A stretch of DNA of 64,000 bases, taken from the NCBI GenBank assembly GCA_000149265.1, contig CH003350.1, positions 334,924-398,923 on the forward strand. Reading direction: 5' to 3'. A program made the translations under genes and the position numbers. The first letter of the stretch is position 1. Every line of letters begins with the position of its first letter. This document shows, in pieces, positions 50,401-60,680 of this stretch. A model generated the notes under the pieces. That model made no database searches and was not told the DNA's origin. It saw only the letters and a program-made list of their open reading frames with translations. The DNA comes from Ciona savignyi. Lineage: Eukaryota > Chordata > Ascidiacea > Phlebobranchia > Cionidae.

Positions 50401-52193
50401 AAGTTCATTTGATTATTGTTATAACTCCTGCATTTTTCCATCCCCAGAACTAAACACGAGTATTCTAAACTATGCTAGGATTTAAAAATTAATTTCTGTA
50501 TTTAACTATTTTGCTACTACAATCCATACTTGTAACAGCCATTAATAAAATTTATTTAAATTGCTGTAATAACTAACTCTATATACTGTAATAGCTTGAC
50601 AATATAACGTTTAAATTGATGTCCTCGAAATAAAAAAAAAAAAACTTACATTTCCTCAATTTTATTGATAAAGTGATGGTGAGAAATGTGTTTGTACAAT
50701 AAAAACATTTAATATTTTACAGACTCCACAAGTTAAGGACACTCATTCTTTCATTTTGCTGCATTTCTGCCCTTCCTTTGTCAGTATTTTCTATAAAAAC
50801 ACTGGAATTTCTTGATATTTCATACAATAAACTGACATTTCTATCAAACGAAGTGAAGAACTTGGAACGTTTAAGGTTAGTAAGTACTACACTGCCATGT
50901 CTTCTATTACTTATGCCACATATGATTTATAAGAGAATAACCAAATTAAAGAATACTTTGTTTGTAAAATACCCGATTGTAGTGTACAATTAAAACTGAC
51001 TCTCACAAACTATTTATTTTTTACATCCCACCAAAATACTGACGCATAGTTTTAAAATGTAACTTTCTGTATGGGTTTTCTTCAACATGACACCATTTTC
51101 TTACCAATTTGATTTTTTTGTAGGTATTGAATAATCATATAAATATGGTTATTAAAATATCTCTAGGTTTTTGAATGTGGAAGGTAATGAACTTCCTGGT
51201 TTGCCCTGTGGTTTATTAAGGCTCAATTTGTTTCGGATTCGGGTGCAAAATAACTTTATGAGCGCCCTCTTCTGGAAAGAAAATTCCAAAAACAGTCCAC
51301 AACGACTGACTGACATGGCAAGTTTGAAACTACAGCAAACTGTCATTAATGGGCAGATGGAAAATTACCTTACTTTACCTAAACATGTGGCAAAAAATCT
51401 GTCCAAGTGAGTAAACAAAATGTTGTTTATGATTGTTTAAACTTACTAGATTTCTATTTTTCCTTTGTCTTTAAAACACCTAGGTAATATTTTAATTTTC
51501 TCCGAACACAGCTGAGCTGCTGGAGCTGATTGCAGTGTGTTGTATATTTAATAGCTTTCTAGTAGAATGTTGACAAAGTGAAGACGTCTTGTGTATCATA
51601 ACCTCCATCCTTACCCCCTAGACTAGTAACTTTTTTGGGGGGAACTTGATTGTTTATAATTTGGCTGGTTAAAGACAAAAATCGATCAGTGTAACTAGTG
51701 ACTTTTCCATCTATCCAAATAAAAGCTTAAGGTTTAATCATAAAAAGAATGTGTTTTATTTATTTACCAGACCTACTAAACTTAATATAACGTAAAGTTT
51801 ATTTTGGAATGCGATATATATATACACATCCTTATAAATACAGTTTGTATTAACTGCAAAATTCCAATACGATTTTTGTCTGTTGTATAGTATAAGAGGA
51901 ATCCAACAACCAGAAATACCATGAGTAAATAATAGTTTACTTAATTGTAAAAATAACTTATTATTTTTAGCCACAACTTTTGTGACTGCTGTCGTGGTCC
52001 AATGTATGGACCTGGTTTGCGAATCATCCGACCTTGTAGTGAGATCTGGGGTATAAAGCGAATACCTTTCATATTCCAAGCTTGCTCTCCCACTTGCTAC
52101 ACCAATTTTATTGGCAATGTGGACCCCAAAGTATCAGAAATGATTTATGGCATGGAGACGGAAAATGAACCACAAAGTACAAACATCCTCTAA
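47472..52193 (+). CDS. LRRC63: Leucine-rich-repeat protein, LRRC63-like
   Basis: Function unknown; LRR proteins of this type are intracellular scaffolds. Exons: 47472-47580, 47658-47816, 48530-48689, 48915-49013, 49072-49193, 49540-49653, 49801-49985, 50044-50219, 50723-50875, 51167-51406 and 51971-52193. All are in phase and give 579 aa, close to the size I recall for human LRRC63. The N-terminal half is basic, proline-rich and low in predicted structure. LRRs occupy about residues 316-440 (LIYLNLSFNEFSEFP, LQVLKFRDNPLKDVP, LEFLDISYNKLTFLS, LNVEGNELPGLP). After a helical linker, the C-terminus has a cysteine cluster: FCDCCRGPMYGPGL, then CSPTCYTNF about 35 residues on, perhaps a metal site. 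No signal peptide or membrane segment. The family name rests on architecture and length and is less certain than the gene itself. Confidence 0.82.
48225..48320 (-). repeat. tRNA-derived SINE-like fragment in LRR-gene intron 2
   Basis: On the minus strand a B-box-like GGGTTCAAAACC (48255-48266) is followed by ACCACTTGCT, which recurs in the same relation to a B box near 49670. The A-box position (GGCTTAGACCATTAG) is degenerate. Confidence 0.45.
49660..49745 (-). repeat. tRNA-derived SINE-like fragment in LRR-gene intron 6
   Basis: The minus strand reads TGGTTAGAGCATCGTC (49703-49718), a strong A-box-like segment. It is followed by AGGTTCAAACTGACC (B box, about 49676-49691) and ACCACTTGCT. The same B-box-plus-block order is found near 48250, so these are two copies of one family. 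Confidence 0.5.
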
Positions 52194-52817
52194 CTAATTA
52201 AAACCTCTGTGTTTAAAAGCGTTTTTTTATAATAAGTGTTTTGCATTGACTTATAAAAAGTATAAAATAGTTGCCTTTAAGTGTTTTCACTTTTCACATT
52301 CGTTTTTATCTATTTCTACATTTTATGCACTTATGACAGAATTACCAGTGTGTTTTTTTGTGAAAATTTTTGTTCCTAAACTTTCTAATTAAATAATATA
52401 GTTTGCTTATTCAAATATTGGATATTTTGATTTATGTAGCTACTGATTAATATAGAACTTAAAATTTACAATTTTGAATATACAAACCATACATTACCAG
52501 GTTTAATACAATATGTAAAAAAAGTGCATCGCATAGATTACCAAAACAAAACGATTTGATCTACAGTGAATTAATAAAATATAGAGTTCTGTACATTTTA
52601 AATAAATTTCACAAGCACTTCAACAGCATTGTGGAAAGAATTAATCAAAACATCTGAATTTACTAAAACTGGCCAGGGAAGCCAGAGTTTCCATAACTTT
52701 AGATTTGTAGAGTGCGTTACCAGACTCCCCCATTTCTTGTATTTCTGTGGACTTTGAAGCATCAAGCGAACACGAGTAGCTTGGAAGTTTGAGCAAGATT
52801 GGCACTGAGGCAAAAGT
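52194..52817. other. Convergent 3' flank between the LRR gene and the orphan ORF
   Basis: AATAAA at 52573-52578 is a plausible polyadenylation signal for the LRR gene. No coding exon is recognised. The two 3' UTRs may overlap. Confidence 0.5.
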
Positions 52818-53552
52818 TCACCTTTTTTTATTTTTGTTTTTCTTCAAATAAATTGGAGCTAGAGCAACAGGTGGAGAATGGTCAGCATAGTATAAGGAAT
52901 TAGCCTTTCGTGATGTAGGAAACCACTTTTCTTTAAACCGCCTATTGAGTAAATGTAGTCTACAGTACTTTATTCCGCAAGTGTGACATCCGTACTTAAA
53001 CCCAAGATTTTGAATTCGACGTTTCTGGGATTCAGTCGCTCTACTTGTTATCTCTGGCAAACGGATGCTTTTTCGAGCAAAAGCCCCACGATGTAATACA
53101 TGACTGGGCATAACCACCTTTAACCTACGAGCTAAAATAGCAAAATAAAATACAGATAGAGCTGCACACACAGTGATGTCACTAAGACAAGAAGATGTTA
53201 GGGCAGGAAGACCCATGTGATAGTCACGGACTGAAATTGTCACAAGAGTAGACACCAATCCACTTGTACTAACAGTCAAAAGTGAACAAAATGGAGCAAA
53301 TTTTGAATGTGCCGCAACACCAAGAAATTTCCATGCGTGATGGAGCAATCCAAGTACAGTGGGAAATACAAGAACACCGCTAAGAGAAGAAGAAATATTT
53401 TCTTTTGAGGTAATCTGGGTTAAGTAATCGGAGGTTGTGCATTTGTCTAACAGCTCATTAACTGTTACATGAATCCTCATTTTTTGGATAAAATAAAATC
53501 GCAAAAAATCCGTACTAGTTCCAACAAGTTTTAATTTATAAGAACATAACAA
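52818..53552 (-). CDS. Intronless protein of unknown family with hydrophobic segments and a CHTCG / ADHSPP signature
   Basis: The longest clean single-exon ORF in the window apart from the Tshz large exon: 244 codons from the first ATG, or 220 from a second ATG at codon 25 (MRIHVTVNELLDKC), which may be the true start. Two to three hydrophobic stretches (around residues 57-75, 88-108 and 122-142) suggest a membrane protein. The C-terminal third is basic and has GCHTCGIKYC, then ADHSPPVALAP, and ends in a lysine-rich tail. Spaced Cys-x2-Cys plus Asp-His looks like a metal site, but I do not recognise the family. It is divergent from EIF3B with only 395 bp between starts, which suggests shared promoter use and a real, expressed gene. 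Confidence 0.65.
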   Translation of the reverse strand: MLCSYKLKLVGTSTDFLRFYFIQKMRIHVTVNELLDKCTTSDYLTQITSKENISSSLSGVLVFPTVLGLLHHAWKFLGVAAHSKFAPFCSLLTVSTSGLVSTLVTISVRDYHMGLPALTSSCLSDITVCAALSVFYFAILARRLKVVMPSHVLHRGAFARKSIRLPEITSRATESQKRRIQNLGFKYGCHTCGIKYCRLHLLNRRFKEKWFPTSRKANSLYYADHSPPVALAPIYLKKNKNKKR

Positions 53553-53947
53553 ACAAATCTAAGTACGTGACCGCTCTCTTCGTTATTTTTATGGGCTGTT
53601 CTCCCTTCTTCGTGTGTCAGGAAAAAGCGCGAAAAAAAAGTCAAGGTTGAGTAATTTTAACAGATTGCAAAAACGTGGCGATCTATTATTTTTTACAAAC
53701 TGCAGAAAATATCATGTTGTAGCTAAATAAATAAGTATTTTATTTAATGCAAATCTTTTATTTTCTCTCCAGGTTGTAGAACCCGCAAAAACGTTTTGCT
53801 CAATGCTGCTCCAAGTGTCATATTTGAAATCCACACGTTGTGAACTCATTTCCGGAATTTTAAGACAAGTAACTGTGCTCTCGATTTTGTCGTATTATAC
53901 TTGTTTATAATTAGATAATTTAACATATAATCAACTCGAAATCTGTC
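53553..53947. promoter_or_regulatory. Divergent promoter interval between the orphan gene and EIF3B
   Basis: 395 bp separate two ATGs in opposite directions. GCGCGAAA at 53627-53634 (TTTCGCGC on the minus strand) fits the E2F consensus. No TATA box in a convincing position for either gene. Promoter activity is inferred from layout alone. Confidence 0.45.
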
Positions 53948-56900
53948 ATGGTAACAAGTATGGACGAAGATCAAGCTTGGGAAGACGTCAAACCACGTAA
54001 ACGTCGACAAGACGATGTAATAAATGGCTACGAAGAAGAGCCAGATTTTAGTGATTCTGATGACTTTGAGGAGGATATTTCAGATTCAGGTATTTTGTTA
54101 ATGCTGATGTGTCTGTTGTTTTTTTTTATAATTTTCGTGCTTTTTAGGTCTATATGGTTGGTATGTAAAATCAATATTTTAGGAATGCACTATGCAGATA
54201 TTCGTTTACCCCAGTCGGTAATCAAATCGGCATTTTACCTGATCCGTAGTTCATTTTGTCCGCCCCACATTTTACTTAGAACTACTAAAAAGTTAATAAG
54301 ATAAGATACTCTTGTTTCCAACAATGGGTGGGACAAATGAGTAATTGCCAAATTATTCTTCGTGTCAATAGTTGTATTACTGCGACAATTACGTTGTGTT
54401 GTATATTTTGGCTTGGCTACAGTTTTAAGTCAAAATTAATGCATTTTTGTTGGTGGTCCAATGCGCAACCACCTATTCGTTTGGATGGAAAATGATTTTG
54501 CTGATATTACCATTGTGGTGAGACTTATTTTCGGGCTTTTCTAATCTGCTAGTATTTTCATCACTAACATGAGCGGGATGGGTTATATTATAATATAACT
54601 TATGATGTCCTTATCGCATCTCGCTTATGTTAGTGAAAAAATACCCCTCCGCCCCTCTTAACACTGTCTGGTAGAAGAGTGTGTTGACCCTCCTCCCTCT
54701 ATGAAAATTTAGTGTAGGTCTTATTTGTTATGTGTTTGGCACAGAAAACTCTACAAATTAGGTCGCATGTTAGGATTTTTTCAGCTTATTCACAATCTTA
54801 ATCTCTTTGTAATAATATGATCGATGAGTATATAGCAAAGCAGGTTGACCCAAATATATGGCGCATACATACAAACTTAACGGTACCGGAGATAAATAGT
54901 GATATACCCGTATGTGCATGTAAGGTATTATTATTTTCCAGAATTGTTGGGCGATGTTGTTGAGAAAAAGCCAAAAGAAGCTGATGGTATTGATGCTGTC
55001 ATCGTTGTTGACAATGTACCAGTTGTAGGAGAAGATAGAATTGGAAAGTTAAACACTGTTATCACGAAAATTTTCTCCAAATTCGGAAAGATCCACAGTG
55101 ATTTTTATCCACAATTTGAAGGAAAAACGAAAGGGTGAATAAAATTTATTGTTTCGTTTTTTTTTTCAAAAGTATTTTTGAGCAAAATGTTATTCGGCTG
55201 CTGACAAATCTTATATACAGTATTTTTCATTAACCAAAAAAACTATTTTTCTTTAGATTTTGCTTTTCATATTGTGCCATTGAACAATTTACAAAGTATG
55301 TTATATTTATCACCAAATTGTATTCTCAGGTACATTTTTATTGAATATGAAACTGACAAATCAGCCAGGGAAGCAGTTAAAGGAGCAGATGGCTACAAAC
55401 TTGATAAGTCGCACACCTTTCGAGTCAACTTGTTTAGTGATTTTGAAAAGTAAAGATCCACCTGATTTTTATTTTCTGATAGTTTGTTTCAAATCTGGGT
55501 TTGTATAATATTTATTGTATTATATTTATCATTGCTTGTTTTCATTTATGCCATTTGTCGTTAGTCTACCTTAAACTTGTTTTAGTTTAAAATGTGTTGC
55601 AAAATATTGGTTGTTTTAAAAGGTACCAAGACGTGAGCGACAGTTGGATTCCACCAGAGAAACAACCGTTCAAGGATGTGGTAAATTTCTTTTTTATTGA
55701 TTTTATGCAAGCATCTCTAAATAGATAAAAATCAAGTGTTATTTTAGCAGTTATCTATAATGCTTATTGTATTGAACATTTTCAACCTTTTCCTGGTTTG
55801 AGTGTATTCTGCTATGTAATCCAAATTCATTGCTATTCATACATGTTTCAGGTATTTAACATTTACGTATCACATTCCTAGGGAAATCTTCACTATTTCT
55901 TGGAAGATGAGGACTGCAACAATCAATTCAGTGTAATATACGAAGGAGGGGAAAAGACTGCCATCTTTCTTAACACAGCATCAGAACCTGGTCTTTTGGA
56001 AAGAAGAGAGGTAGGCCTAGGCTGTTAGGCTATAATAAAAATCTTGGGTTTATAATACCATGTGCTAGAAAAATTTCTGTAACTAAAAATTATCGCTCTG
56101 TAGCTAAAATTATTTTTGTTTGTTGCCTTGACCTGTCAAATTTCCCAATTCAAGCAATTAGAAGTCCTAGTTAGTTTTGTTTTTCAATCAATTTTGTGGC
56201 TTAAATTTAGTGCAAAAAAAAAACGCAATTACAAATCATACAAGTAAATATAATGCTGAATCACAAAAATATACTACTTATGCACAGTACCTACCATGTT
56301 ATTGTTGTATCATTGAAAGATCAATTTTGGGGTCGCTTTGTGCAATGTTAAAGGCTTCCAGGATATGATTAAAAATACTATTCTAGTATATTTAATCAAG
56401 AAGTCCGCAAGACAATTTTCCTTTTAGTGTGAGTGCTAGTGAAGCCACCTTGACAACACCTTACTTACACAACTTAAAAACTGCTACTAAATTTCACAGA
56501 GATGGACTGAAACATACACTAGGTGGTCCCCGAAAGGAGCGTACCTCGCCACTTTCCATGGGAAGGGAATTGCACTGTGGGGAGGAGAGAAATTCAAACA
56601 AATTCAAAGATTTGCACATCCTGGTGTTCAACTCATTGACTTCTCTCCATGCGAAAGGTAATTTTTAGAGAATAATAGTGTTAACAGACTCTCATTTTAC
56701 TTATCTCTTTTAGGGATTTTTTAGTAGTCTAGTTTCAGTTCGATAGTTACTTAAAGCTGTATAGATAAGGACTTCAAACTTATTTAGTTTAAAAAGCCAT
56801 ATTTTAGTTTTGCATTCCTATAAAGCAGCGGTTCCCAAACTTTTTTGTTGGCGGCGCCTTTTGTAAACTTATTAAACCTTGCGGCTCCCTCATAAAGCCA

Positions 56901-59900
56901 AAATTTCAAACTGCATGTATTGTATATCCAGACTATAGCATGCATTTGGATAACCATTCAAACTCTTTAAAACTATTCACTGAACTACTAAAGTGACGAA
57001 CAGTCAATTAATGCAAACCAGTTATTTGACAAACCATTATTCGAAAACAATGCCATGCTAGTGAGCAAATAGTGGCAGATAACACCGAACAATGGATTTT
57101 ACAAGTTTTTACAAAAACGAATGCTGTATGCCAGTGTATGGGGCTGCACACCAGGCTCAAACATCTCCAATTGACGTTTTACTGGTGTAATACACATGTA
57201 CTGTTTTTTTTTGTGAAAAAAAAATAAATGCAGCAACTTCCGCATGCTTTCGCGTCGCCCCTGGCAAAGTCTCGCGGCTCCCCAGGGCGCCGCGGCGCCC
57301 AGTTTGGGAACCGCTGCTATAAAGTATTAATAATTATCTATGCATATGTGAATTATTTTAAAATTTGTAAAAAAAACATAAAATAATTGGTGTGATCTAA
57401 ACAAAATTGTGAAATGCTTATATTTACCTGATACTTTTCAATCTTAACCAAAACTATTTGACGAATTTCCCCATCCAGATACCTTGTGACCTTCAGTCCA
57501 ATGCAAGAACAGAACAAAGGTGACGATTTCCATGCAATTATCGTGTGGGAGATATTTACTGGGTTAAAAAAACGAATGTTCCACGCTAATATGTCAGAAG
57601 ATGAAGATAGACAATGGCCAATTTTTAAGTAAGAAAAAATTCCCATTCATATAAAGAAATCTTCACAATAAACTTTACATATAAATTAAACAGAATAAAC
57701 TCTTGGTGTGATAAGCTAACTATTATGGGCCTGTTTTGTATTCTGCTGTATTTTTCCACAGACAGTGATAAACATGAGCATTATACCCCTATATTTGGTG
57801 ATATTTTAATGTTTTAAACCAGGTGGAGCAGTGATGGCAAATACTTTGCACGGAAAGGGAAGGGGGTGCTAAGTGTTTATGAAACTCCGGTGAGTACTTT
57901 ATTTGAACAACATGCTTAAGCATCTTTAATCATTGAGGTTGCAACCATGTACAAGTTGGTACATGTTCCTGCATCCAATGGAAGGCAAATAGTGTAAAGC
58001 AACGTATATTCCTATAACACAAAAGATAATATTTTACTTAATAATTAACTAATTTGGTTGAAATGATAAAAAAATTTGCTTTGTTACAAATAATTAAGTC
58101 AGTCGAATAATAAAATTCCATTTTTATGTCATGTAATATAAAAGAAGGCAACACCTTTTTTATTAACCTGTATTTACACACATGTCCCTAATATGCATCA
58201 ATTTTACAGTCGATGGGTTTACTGGACAAGAAAAGCATTCAAATTGATGGCATTAGGTATGATGGTAGTGTTGAATAAATTACACTTCTAATTGAAATGG
58301 CAAACTACATAAAAACATTTGAATGACTTAAGTTTTTAATAATGATAACATTTTGTTCTGTTTTGCAGTGAATTTTTCTGGTCTCCGGCTGATAATTTTC
58401 TGTCGTTTTGGATCCCGGAAAATAATGAAATTCCAGCACGAGTTACAATTCTTGCTATTCCTTCGAAAAAAGAAGTACGAGTTAAAAATCTCTTTAACGT
58501 GTCCGACATTCGATTGAACTGGCATAAACAAGGGAAATTTTTATGCGTCAAAGTCGACCGATACAATAAATCGAAAAAGGTAAAAAAGATTAATTTCTCA
58601 CATTATGCTTGTTTCTTTAAACTCTATTATTGTCAGCCCACATAGAAGCTGTTTATTGTACTATGTTCATTATTTTATTACAATTTTTGGTTGCATCTGT
58701 TGGCTGAAAGTGCATACTAGTAGCCAACCTGTGATCGACCCTTGAACTTTAACTCAGAACCATGCTGTTAGGTGTCGATATCATTTAATGGAACAGTCCT
58801 AAGTGACAATGACAATATGTAACTTGTTGCATACACTGTTGATTTCAGAAAATGCTTTCTTTTTTCAGGCAAACATATCGAATTTTGAAATTTTCCACAT
58901 CCACGAAAAACAAGTGCCTGTTGATGTTGTTGAACTCAAAGAACAGGTTTGACATCTATATAAAAGTTGCAACGTAGAAAAAAGTTCTCATTAATGTATA
59001 TTAACCATTGTGGCAGGTGATTGCTTTTGCGTGGGAACCCACTGGAAACAAGTTTTGTTGTTTACATGGGGAGTCACCCAGGATAAGCGCTATGTTCTTT
59101 GAAATTAAAGGAGGGAAGATTGAACATCTTGGTATGTTGGAATGCCAATTAGAGTAATTTGTTGTTGGTGATACATACCTTTTGTCAGTGATATATGATG
59201 TGTATGTTATAATAATATATAAATCAAAAGTGACAGCCGTGTTTAAATGCAAAACAGAGATTAATTTTTAAAACAACATCATCAATTGTATAAACATAGC
59301 TACCTTAAAAATATATATGAAAATAAAAATACCCACTTCATATATATTCATTTTTCTTTCTTATAGAAACTATGGAGAGAAAACAAGCCACTCACATATT
59401 CTGGTCCCCAGCCGGTCAATTTGTATTGCTTGTTGGATTGAACAGGTATTAAATAACGTAATATTCAGTATTTGAAATACTTTAATTTGCTGCTTTTCCA
59501 TCTCTCTAACAGCTATCAAGTTGTGACCATCTAATTAAATTTCTTTGCAGCTCAAGCCAGCTCGAGTTTATTGACACCTCGGACATGACTGTGATGAACA
59601 GTGGGGAGCATTTGATGGTGTCAGATGTTGAATGGGATCCCACTGGAAGATACCTGGTTTCTATTGTCAGCTGGTGGGCACACAAGGCAAGTTTTTTTTT
59701 CTTGACTGTTAAACTAACCTCAAGGTTCAATGTGGCATTAAAAACAAATGTATTTGAATGTTTTTTTATTTTATGAAATATAAATATGGATATAAGAATC
59801 AGGCTCTGACAGTATTCAAAATGCTATTGCTGAAGAGTGAACATCAATTATTTAAAAAAAACATTCTGCTATTAGTAATCCTTTTTTCAGATTGACAATG

Positions 59901-60680
59901 CTTATTGGGTTTGGTCTTTCCAAGGAAGACTACTCCGAAAATGCCCAATGGAACAACTTTGTCAGTTGCTTTGGCGGCCTACCCCTGCAAGTCTGCTTTC
60001 TGCTGCACAAATCAAGGTTATTTTTTTTAACTCCTCTACATTAACCATTTTTTAAACATTGGATATGTAATTATTAACACATATTTTAAACAGAAAATTC
60101 GCAAGAACCACAAGTCCTACAGTAAGATCTTTGAGGCAAAGGATAGACTCCTACAAAGTCGGGTATCCAAAGAGATAGTCGATAAGCGCAGAGCATTGAT
60201 GGACAAGTATACAAGCTACCGTAAACACTGCAGTGACGTCTATCACGCTGCAACTCCGTACCGGAGGGAATTGAGAAATGGTTGGTTCATTACAAATAAG
60301 TTTTTAACATGGTGTATTTCATTATATGCGTCATCTCATTTGAAAACGTATAGTTGTTGGGAATTTACCTGCTAGCATGCGTCTTAGCAAAGGCACCAAA
60401 GCCACTAATGGACATAACTTAGTGAAAGTTTCTTTGTTCAACTTGATTTTAAATTGATTTTTTATAATAGCACTAAATCAAATCATGACAACTAGGAGAT
60501 AGCAAAAATCTCTAATCCCATGGCCATGGTTTTTAGTACAAAACAGAATTTTTATAAACTCACCCTCATTTTTCAGGAGTGAACACGGATGAGGTAGATT
60601 TCCAAGTCGAAGATTTGGATGAAGTTACAGTCGAAATTTTAATCGAGGAAGAAGAAACTATTTTGAGTGATAAGGAGTAG
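53948..60680 (+). CDS. EIF3B: Eukaryotic translation initiation factor 3 subunit B
   Basis: Core scaffold subunit of eIF3, bound to the 40S ribosome and to eIF3a, eIF3i and eIF3g. Seventeen exons: 53948-54089, 54942-55134, 55330-55449, 55623-55680, 55882-56010, 56500-56657, 57479-57628, 57823-57889, 58210-58256, 58369-58579, 58869-58946, 59017-59131, 59367-59445, 59551-59686, 59891-60016, 60094-60280 and 60577-60680. These give 699 aa, shorter than human (about 814) mainly at the N-terminus. An acidic start ([15 protein letters not shown]) is followed by an RRM (about 63-140: [31 protein letters not shown]). The beta-propeller then begins near [14 protein letters not shown] and includes [20 protein letters not shown]. 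The C-terminal helical region has [28 protein letters not shown] and [13 protein letters not shown], and the end is acidic. The intron after 59686 uses a GC donor (AAG/GCAAGT). Confidence 0.95.
56826..57316. mobile_element. Non-autonomous hAT-like element (MITE), 491 bp, in EIF3B intron 6
   Basis: Terminal inverted repeats of at least 15 bp, CAGCGGTTCCCAAAC at the left and its exact complement at the right. Perfect 8-bp target duplications CTATAAAG at 56818-56825 and 57317-57324. The subterminal regions are GC-rich (GGCGGCGCC). There is no transposase ORF. TIR start CAG and 8-bp duplications are characteristic of the hAT superfamily. The intact duplications suggest a fairly recent insertion. 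Confidence 0.92.
59687..59890 (+). other. EIF3B: GC-AG intron of EIF3B
   Basis: The donor reads AAG/GCAAGT, a strong match to the GC-donor consensus, and the acceptor is TTTTTTCAG. Conservation fixes the junction: WWAHK joins IDNAYWVW, as WWSHK joins VDNAYWLW in human. The only nearby GT (59691) would break the phase. Confidence 0.88.
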
